A stretch of 64,000 nucleotides of DNA from Streptomyces sp. NBC_00258. GTDB taxonomy: Bacteria; Actinomycetota; Actinomycetes; Streptomycetales; Streptomycetaceae. The notes beneath the pieces were generated by a model, which did no database searches, was not told where the DNA came from, and saw only the letters and a list, made by a program, of their open reading frames with translations. The stretch covers positions 2,356,001-2,420,000 of the forward strand of contig NZ_CP108081.1 in the NCBI RefSeq assembly GCF_036182465.1, read 5' to 3'. This document shows positions 59,108-64,000 of this stretch, one piece after another (the first letter of the stretch is position 1; each line of letters begins with the position of its first letter). A program made the translations under genes and the position numbers.

Positions 59108-59926
59108 ATGTCCATTCCGAATCCGGCGGGGACGAATCCCGCGGAGACGAGTCCCGGGGAAAACGTGCAGAACCCGGAGGTGCCGGGTGCGCCCGCCCAC
59201 CCCCGCGTAGCCGTCGTCACGGGCGGCTCACGCGGCATAGGCCGCCGGACCGTGGCCCGTCTGGCATCCGACGGATTCGCGGTCGTGGCCGGCTACTCGG
59301 GCAACGCGGACCTCGCCGAAGCCGCGGTCAAGGAGGTCACCGCCACCGGCGGCCGGGCCATCGCCGTACGCGGGGACGTCGCCGACGAGAACGAGATGTC
59401 CGCGCTGTTCGACCTGGCCGAGTCCACGTACGGCGGTGTCGACGTGGTCGTCCACGCGGCGGGCCGGGCCCACAATGCGGCCGTCGTCGACCTGGACCTG
59501 GCGGATCTGGACGCGCTGCACCGGACCAACATCCGCGGCACGTTCGTCGTCGCCCAGCAGGCCGCCCGAAGGATCCGGCCGGGCGGCACGATCATCACCT
59601 TCTCGACGTCCGTCGTCGGTCTCGCGTTTCCCACGTACGGGGCCTACAGCGCGAGCAAGGGAGCGGTGGAAGCGCTGACGATGGTCCTCGCCCGCGAGCT
59701 GCGCGGCCGGGATGTGACGGTGAACGCCGTCGCCCCCGGTCCCACCGCGACCGATCTGTTCCTCGACGGCAAGGACGAGGAGACCATCGCCAAACTGGCC
59801 GCGCAGCCTCCGCTGGAACGCCTCGGCACCCCTGCCGACATCGCCGAGACGGTCGCGTTCCTCGTCTCCCCGGCCGGTCACTGGATCAACGGACAGGTCG
59901 TCCGGGCCAACGGCGGCATCGTCTGA
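59108..59926 (+). CDS. Short-chain dehydrogenase/reductase (3-oxoacyl-ACP-reductase-like)
   Basis: This is a 272-residue SDR. After a disordered about 30-residue head come TGGSRGIG, an HAAG variant of NNAG, the catalytic Ser in TFSTSVVG, YSASK and the C-terminal INGQVVRANGGIV. The head (NPAGTNPAETSPGENVQN) is unusual, and a later start cannot be excluded. The substrate is unknown. It is divergent from the MmyB-like regulator and followed by a tautomerase gene. Confidence 0.88.
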   Translation: MSIPNPAGTNPAETSPGENVQNPEVPGAPAHPRVAVVTGGSRGIGRRTVARLASDGFAVVAGYSGNADLAEAAVKEVTATGGRAIAVRGDVADENEMSALFDLAESTYGGVDVVVHAAGRAHNAAVVDLDLADLDALHRTNIRGTFVVAQQAARRIRPGGTIITFSTSVVGLAFPTYGAYSASKGAVEALTMVLARELRGRDVTVNAVAPGPTATDLFLDGKDEETIAKLAAQPPLERLGTPADIAETVAFLVSPAGHWINGQVVRANGGIV

Positions 59927-59994
59927 CGGCCGCCCCTCCCGCCACCCCCGGTAGCAGTCAGCCACCACCGGAAATCACAGGAATGAGTACGAAC

Positions 59995-60210
59995 ATGCCG
60001 TTCGCGAACTTCAAGGTGCCCGCCGACACCCTCACCGAGAAGCAGAAGGAGCAGATCATCGCCCGCACCACCGAGCTCTACGTCGAGATCTACGGCGAAC
60101 GCGCCCGCGCCACCACCCTCGTACTGGTCGAGGAGGTCACCGACGGCGGGTGGGGAATCGGCGGCGACGTACTGACGCTCGCGAAGCTTCGGGCGCCGGC
60201 GCGGGACTGA
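59995..60210 (+). CDS. 4-oxalocrotonate tautomerase-like protein
   Basis: This is a 71-residue subunit if started at the ATG at 59995, giving MPFANFKVPADTL. After Met removal this leaves the N-terminal Pro that is the catalytic base of the superfamily. A start at 59983 adds MSTN and would hide Pro1, so the shorter form is preferred. The rest (LTEKQKEQIIARTTELYVEIYG...TLVLVEEV...GWGIGG) matches the family. It lies 68 nt after the SDR and is probably co-transcribed with it. Its substrate is unknown. Confidence 0.82.
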   Translation: MPFANFKVPADTLTEKQKEQIIARTTELYVEIYGERARATTLVLVEEVTDGGWGIGGDVLTLAKLRAPARD

Positions 60211-60287
60211 TCTCCGCGCCGGCACCATCTCGGCGCGCATCGGCACCGCGTCGGGATCAGGACGCGGTCGCCGTCAGAACACCGTCG

Positions 60288-62075
60288 TCAGGACGCGGTC
60301 GCGGCTGCCGCGGCTCGTCCCACCGTACGGCCGGAGAAGAGGCAACCGCCGAGGAACGTGCCCTCCAGGGAGCGGTATCCGTGGACGCCGCCTCCGCCGA
60401 ATCCCGACACCTCACCGGCCGCGTACAGACCGGGTACGGCTTCTCCGGCCGCGTTCAGCACGCGGCCGGAGAGGTCGGTCTGGAGGCCGCCGAGGCTCTT
60501 GCGGGTGAGGATGTTGAGGCGCACGGCGATCAGTGGCCCGGCACTGCTGTCCATGATCTTGTGGGCGGCTGCCGTGCGGCTGAGGGTGTCCCCGGGGTAG
60601 GAGAGGGCGTTGCGGATGCCCATGACCTGGGCGTCCTTGCTGTAGGGGTTGTCCATCTCCCGGTCGCGTGCGTCGATCTGCCGCTTGAGGTCGTTCAGGT
60701 CGATCAGGCCGTCCCCGGTCAGTTTGTTCATGCCGCGGACGAGTTCGGACAGTGTCGTGGCGACGACGAAGTCCACGCCGTTCTTCTTGAACTTCTCGAT
60801 CGGCTCCGGGGTCTGCCAGATGCGCGAGAGGAGCTTCCAGATGTTCTTCTCGGTGAGGTCCGGGTTCTGCTCGGAGCCGGAGAGCGCGAACTCCTTGGCG
60901 ATGATCTTCTGGGTGGTCACGAACCAGGAGTAGTCGTACCCGGTGTCAGTGATCGACTTGAGCGTGTGGAGGGTGTCGTAGCCGGGCATGTCGGGTGCGC
61001 CGAAGCGTTTGCCGGTGGCGTCGAACCACATGGACGACGGGCCCGGCAGGATGCGGATGCCATGGCCCGGCCAGATCGGGTCGTAGTTCCTGAGGCCCTC
61101 GGTGTAGTGCCACATGCGGTCCGGGTTGACGATCCGGCCGCCCGCCTTCTCGGTGATCGCGAGCATGCGGCCGTCGACATGGGCCGGCACGCCGGTGATC
61201 ATGGTCTTGGGCGGGGTGCCGAGCCGGGCCGGCCAGTTCTGGCGTACGAGATCGTGGTTGGCGCCGATGCCGCCGGAGGTGACGATCACGACCGGGGCGC
61301 GCAGCTCGAACTCGCCCACGACCGTGCGGGAGCTGGGCTTTCCGCGGGCGGCGCTGCTCGGTTCCAGGATTGCGCCGCGTACGCCGGTGACGGCGCCGCC
61401 CGTGGTCACGAGCCCGTCGACGCGGTGCCGGAACTTGAAGGTCACCTTGTTGTCCTCGACCGCGGCCCGCACCTTCTTCTCGAACGGCTCGACGACCGCC
61501 GGTCCCGTGCCCCAGGTGACGTGGAAGCGGGGCACCGAGTTGCCGTGGCCGTCCGCGAGACCGCCGCCCCGCTCGGCCCAGCCGACGATCGGGAACCACT
61601 GCACCCCGAGGCCCGCGAGCCAGGAGCGCTTCTCACCCGAGGCGAAGTCGACGTACGCCTCGGCCCACTTGTGGGCCCAGTGGTCCTGGCCCTTCGGATC
61701 GGTGATGCCGCGGTCGAAGCCGGCCGTGCCCAGCCAGTCCTGCCAGGCCAGCTCCTGGGTGTCCTTGATGCCCATGAGTCTCTGCTCGTCGGAGTTGACG
61801 AGGAACAGACCGCCGAAGGACCAGAACGCCTGTCCGCCGAGGTTCGTCTCCGGTTCCTGGTCCAGGAGCAGCACCTTGCGGCCCGCCGCGGCAAGCTCCG
61901 CGGTGGCGACCAGCCCGGCGAGCCCGCCGCCGACGACGATCGCGTCCGCGTCCGACGACGAGGCGGCGAAGGCGGATCCCGCCGACTGGGCCAGGGCGGC
62001 ACCAGCGAGCGTGCCGCCCGCCACCGTCAGGGCACGGCGGCGCGTGATGGCAGCCGTGACTGCTGAATTCTCCAT
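60288..62075 (-). CDS. Tat-exported FAD-binding dehydrogenase (KstD/fumarate-reductase-like)
   Basis: This is a 595-residue flavoprotein. The N-terminal Tat-type signal is TRRRALTVAGGTLAGAALAQ. The FAD Rossmann motif is IVVGGGLAGLVATAELA, followed by VLLLDQEPETNLGGQA. A substrate domain and the C-terminal FAD contact GLYAAGEVSGFGGGGVHGYRSLEGTFLGGC complete the fold. It belongs to the 3-ketosteroid dehydrogenase/fumarate reductase superfamily, and the substrate cannot be assigned. The ATG at 62075 has GGAAGG upstream. A TACCG-A-CGGTA operator lies 71 nt before the start. Confidence 0.87.
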   Translation of the reverse strand: MENSAVTAAITRRRALTVAGGTLAGAALAQSAGSAFAASSSDADAIVVGGGLAGLVATAELAAAGRKVLLLDQEPETNLGGQAFWSFGGLFLVNSDEQRLMGIKDTQELAWQDWLGTAGFDRGITDPKGQDHWAHKWAEAYVDFASGEKRSWLAGLGVQWFPIVGWAERGGGLADGHGNSVPRFHVTWGTGPAVVEPFEKKVRAAVEDNKVTFKFRHRVDGLVTTGGAVTGVRGAILEPSSAARGKPSSRTVVGEFELRAPVVIVTSGGIGANHDLVRQNWPARLGTPPKTMITGVPAHVDGRMLAITEKAGGRIVNPDRMWHYTEGLRNYDPIWPGHGIRILPGPSSMWFDATGKRFGAPDMPGYDTLHTLKSITDTGYDYSWFVTTQKIIAKEFALSGSEQNPDLTEKNIWKLLSRIWQTPEPIEKFKKNGVDFVVATTLSELVRGMNKLTGDGLIDLNDLKRQIDARDREMDNPYSKDAQVMGIRNALSYPGDTLSRTAAAHKIMDSSAGPLIAVRLNILTRKSLGGLQTDLSGRVLNAAGEAVPGLYAAGEVSGFGGGGVHGYRSLEGTFLGGCLFSGRTVGRAAAAATAS

Positions 62076-62145
62076 GGGGGTGCCTTCCGGAGGAGGTGCG
62101 GAGGGGGCGGGAGACGCCAAAGATGCCGCTGGGACGGCAAGGTGT

Positions 62146-62156
62146 TACCGACGGTA
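62146..62156 (-). promoter_or_regulatory. TetR-type operator candidate before the FAD dehydrogenase
   Basis: TACCG-A-CGGTA is a perfect palindrome 71-81 nt upstream of the dehydrogenase start. This class of site is often bound by TetR proteins. No tetR is adjacent. Confidence 0.45.
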
Positions 62157-62420
62157 GCCCAAGTGATCGCACGCGCGCCAGAGTGGTGCGGCGTGAACTC
62201 CTCCTGGAGTCATGGACGTTGGCCGCACCCGACCGTCCTCCTCCGCCATCGAGCGCCCGCCTCGCCCGGCGACCAGGGCGAACAGTGGCTCGCCCGCGGC
62301 ATCCGCGTCGCCCGCCGGCACGCCGTCAGCCCATTGAGCGCCGTGCTGTTGCCGGTGCCGATCGTGGCGGTGAGTCTGGTTCCGAAGCCGGCACACCGGT
62401 AGCGACAAGGAGACCCGTCC
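62157..62420. other. Long intergenic stretch without a supported gene
   Basis: The 345-nt gap 62076-62420 between the divergent FAD dehydrogenase and DUF2255 genes holds only the palindrome at 62146. An 86-codon frame at 62142-62402 (+) has a poor ribosome-binding site, no recognisable protein pattern and mixed codon use, so I do not call it. It could be a remnant. Confidence 0.5.
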
Positions 62421-62813
62421 ATGACGACTTGGCCGAATGACGAACTCGCCCGGATCGAGAACGCCGAGGAGTTGCGCGTCGTCTCCCTGCGGCGCGACGG
62501 ATCGCCGGGCAGCTGGCGGACCATCTGGGTCGTCCGCGTCGGCGACGACATCTGTGTACGGTCCGTCAACGGGCCGACGGCCGCCTGGTACCGGGGCACG
62601 CGGGCCCGTCTGCAGGGCCGTATCCAGGCCGGTGGCGTGGACAAGGACGTGACCTTCGTCGACGCCGATCCCGCTCTCAACGACTCGGTCGACGCCGCCT
62701 ACCGCGCCAAGTACGGCCACTACGCCGCGAACATCATCAAGGCCATCACCGGCCCCGAGGCGAACTCCACCACGATGCGGCTCGTCCCCCGCCCGGCGGA
62801 GTCCGCCGCCTAA
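62421..62813 (+). CDS. DUF2255 family protein
   Basis: This is a 130-residue protein with the DUF2255 pattern: TIWVVRVGDDICVRSVNGP, AAWYRGTRARLQGRIQAGGVDKDVTFV and DAAYRAKYGHY. It resembles a small split-barrel (nitroreductase/deazaflavin-like) fold, but the function is unknown. A good AAGGAG lies upstream of its ATG. It is convergent with the SDR at 62850. Confidence 0.85.
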   Translation: MTTWPNDELARIENAEELRVVSLRRDGSPGSWRTIWVVRVGDDICVRSVNGPTAAWYRGTRARLQGRIQAGGVDKDVTFVDADPALNDSVDAAYRAKYGHYAANIIKAITGPEANSTTMRLVPRPAESAA

Positions 62814-62849
62814 GCCGCGGAGTCCATCGCCCGGGTCACCGGCCGACCG

Positions 62850-63515
62850 TCACGAGTCGAGGTCGTCGGCGAAGTGCCGGAACCCGTGCCGCTCCTGGTG
62901 GATCCCCCACAAGGTGTCCGCGAGCACGGCGGGGTCCTTCCTGTGGTGTCCGGCGATGATCGCGCCGGGGACGATCAGCTGCGCGACATGGATGCCCTCC
63001 CCGCCGAGCGCGTCGTGCAGCAGATGGCCGTACGCGCTCTCCGCGGCGAAGGCGATCGACGTACCGGCGCGGTCGGGATGGGGGACGACCGCGGTGCCGC
63101 CGTTGACGAAGAGGACGGTGCCGCGGCCCAGGGCGCGCATACCGGGGAGCACCTGCTGTACGGCGACGACGGGCCCGTAGACGGAGAACTCGACCGGGCC
63201 GGTGAGGTCGGCGTGGGTGGTTTCCAGGACCGGCAGCATGAAGTCCCGCTGCGGGACCGGGCTGTACTGCAGGACCTCGACCGGGCCCAGAGTCGCGTTC
63301 GCCGCGTCGAGGGCGGCGGCGAGGGCCTTCGGGTCCCGTACGTCGGCGGCGAAGCCGCGGGCCGTGACGCCCTCGCGGGACAGTTCGGCGGCGAGGGCGT
63401 TCGTCCGTTCGTGGTCGCGGGCGATGAGCGCGACGTCGAAGCCCTCGCGCCCGAAGCGCCGCGCGACGGCCGCTCCCAGTCCGGGTCCGGCTCCGACGAT
63501 GGCGATGCTGGTCAT
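62850..63515 (-). CDS. SDR-fold oxidoreductase (atypical)
   Basis: This is a 221-residue Rossmann protein starting SIAIVGAGPGLGAAVARRFG. It has an SDR-like order of strands (DVALIARDHERT, ARGFAADVRDP). The usual NNAG is replaced by LQYSPVP, and the YxxxK motif by AFAAESAYG. Catalytic competence as a classical SDR is therefore doubtful; it may act as a binding or regulatory reductase. The start is the ATG at 63515. It follows the nitrobindin-like gene on the same strand. Confidence 0.78.
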   Translation of the reverse strand: MTSIAIVGAGPGLGAAVARRFGREGFDVALIARDHERTNALAAELSREGVTARGFAADVRDPKALAAALDAANATLGPVEVLQYSPVPQRDFMLPVLETTHADLTGPVEFSVYGPVVAVQQVLPGMRALGRGTVLFVNGGTAVVPHPDRAGTSIAFAAESAYGHLLHDALGGEGIHVAQLIVPGAIIAGHHRKDPAVLADTLWGIHQERHGFRHFADDLDS

Positions 63516-63565
63516 GCTCTTCCTCGATCCTCGGGGTCGGTTCGGCGTGAAGGCGTCGCCCCTGC

Positions 63566-64000
63566 TCAACGCCCCGTGAACCGCCGGCCGGAGCCGTCCT
63601 TGGCCTCGCGTCGCAGCAGCGCCGAGAGATGGTGCTGCAGGGGCTGGCCGACAGCCTCCAGGTCGTGGTCGAACCTGAGCGTGTCGTCGTCGGTCAGTGT
63701 GTAGCGGCGCCGGGTGGCGTCGACCTTCTTGGCGGTGGGGGCGAGAGCCACCTCGTGGGTGGAGAGGTCGACCGTCTTGTCGGCCGCACGGCCGACCATG
63801 ATCTCGGCAACACCGGTGGGCTGGGTGATCAGTGCCTCCACCCGGCCGTCGGGCTGCAGCCGCCACCAGCCGCTCTCCCGGGCCGACGGACGCAGCGGAG
63901 CGCCGTCGGCGTCGAGCAGCCAGGCCCTGGCCTCGTAACGCAGGAAGGGGCGGCCGTCATGACTGAAGGTCACCTCCTGCGCGTACGTGAAGTCTCCGGT
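63566..64000 (-). CDS. Nitrobindin-like heme-binding protein (5' end beyond right edge)
   Basis: The last 144 codons are visible. The beta-barrel pattern of the FABP-like/nitrobindin family is clear: YAQEVTFSHDGRPFLRYEARAWLLD, ESGWWRLQPDGRVEALITQPTGVAEIMVG and LRFDHDLEAVGQPLQHHLSALLRR. The His in the HHLSALL segment is the expected axial heme ligand. Family members bind ferric heme and isomerise peroxynitrite. The N-terminus with the GxWxGxG-type motif lies beyond 64000. A 50-nt gap separates it from the SDR. Confidence 0.85.
   Translation of the reverse strand, partial: TGDFTYAQEVTFSHDGRPFLRYEARAWLLDADGAPLRPSARESGWWRLQPDGRVEALITQPTGVAEIMVGRAADKTVDLSTHEVALAPTAKKVDATRRRYTLTDDDTLRFDHDLEAVGQPLQHHLSALLRREAKDGSGRRFTGR

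Noticed and set aside
62142..62402. Possible 86-aa gene on the plus strand.
   Set aside because: There is no ribosome-binding site or domain, and codon use is mixed. It begins inside a palindromic promoter element. At most it is a decayed remnant.

Overview
This window is high-GC actinobacterial chromosome, almost certainly Streptomyces. The signs are strong G/C third-position bias in every real gene, frequent GTG starts, 4-nt start/stop overlaps, many Tat/Sec-secreted proteins and lipoproteins, DUF5999, tandem MmyB-like regulators, a CYP102-type P450 and a DmdR/IdeR-type iron box. I see no tRNA, rRNA, CRISPR array, prophage or insertion sequence. It looks like accessory or chromosome-arm metabolic territory, a string of small functional modules.

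Layout, left to right. (1) 1-1915: a cut-off secreted protein, then a coupled three-gene operon of two I36 (beta/gamma-crystallin-like) secreted proteins around a lipoprotein. (2) 2.2-5.4 kb: a small orphan protein, a PolX-like HhH-PHP phosphoesterase, a very probable 6S-like RNA, and an SDR with a MerR-type 19-bp-spacer promoter and an apparently leaderless mRNA. (3) 5.6-11.7 kb: a ROK repressor divergent from a sugar ABC importer (binding protein, two permeases) and a GH1 beta-glucosidase. (4) 11.7-16.0 kb: an APH-type kinase and a self-sufficient P450-reductase fusion. (5) 16.2-23.5 kb: a hypothetical/PAS-HTH pair, DUF3626, an FBP-domain protein, a secreted erythromycin-esterase-family protein, a FUSC-type membrane protein, a conserved orphan and an iron-box-controlled DUF2470 protein. 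(6) 23.6-30.1 kb: TetR with a stand-alone CYP102-like P450, a Cys-rich pentapeptide protein, DUF5999, an ECF41-type sigma factor coupled to a PIG-L deacetylase, and a proline iminopeptidase.

(7) 30.2-46.1 kb is the centrepiece, a complete L-rhamnose catabolic locus. One arm encodes a RhaT/P/Q/S ABC importer, the mutarotase RhaM, a secreted BNR beta-propeller protein and a LacI-type regulator. The divergent arm encodes rhamnose isomerase, a bifunctional rhamnulose-1-phosphate aldolase/lactaldehyde dehydrogenase and rhamnulokinase, followed by lutABC. The predicted flow is extracellular release of rhamnose, import, isomerisation, phosphorylation and cleavage to DHAP plus L-lactaldehyde. The lactaldehyde is oxidised to L-lactate and then by LutABC to pyruvate. 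LacI-type operators sit just downstream of the -10 of both divergent promoters. An 18-codon micro-ORF that copies the start of lutB lies between lutA and lutB with ATGA overlaps at both ends.

(8) 46.1-64 kb: a glycine-betaine-type ABC system in two convergent transcription units, a membrane-anchored AA10 LPMO, a lone squalene/phytoene-synthase-like gene, and a STAND-like ATPase coupled to a receiver-like protein. These are followed by a redox cluster (aldo/keto reductase, four SDR/tautomerase-type genes, two MmyB-like regulators), a Tat-secreted FAD dehydrogenase, DUF2255, and a nitrobindin-like protein cut by the right edge.

A dispersed intergenic repeat occurs six times. It has a CGCCCC...GGGGCG hairpin with a variable loop, followed by a conserved GCGGGGAACTGCGCGAC tail. 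Three of the six copies punctuate the rhamnose/lactate locus.
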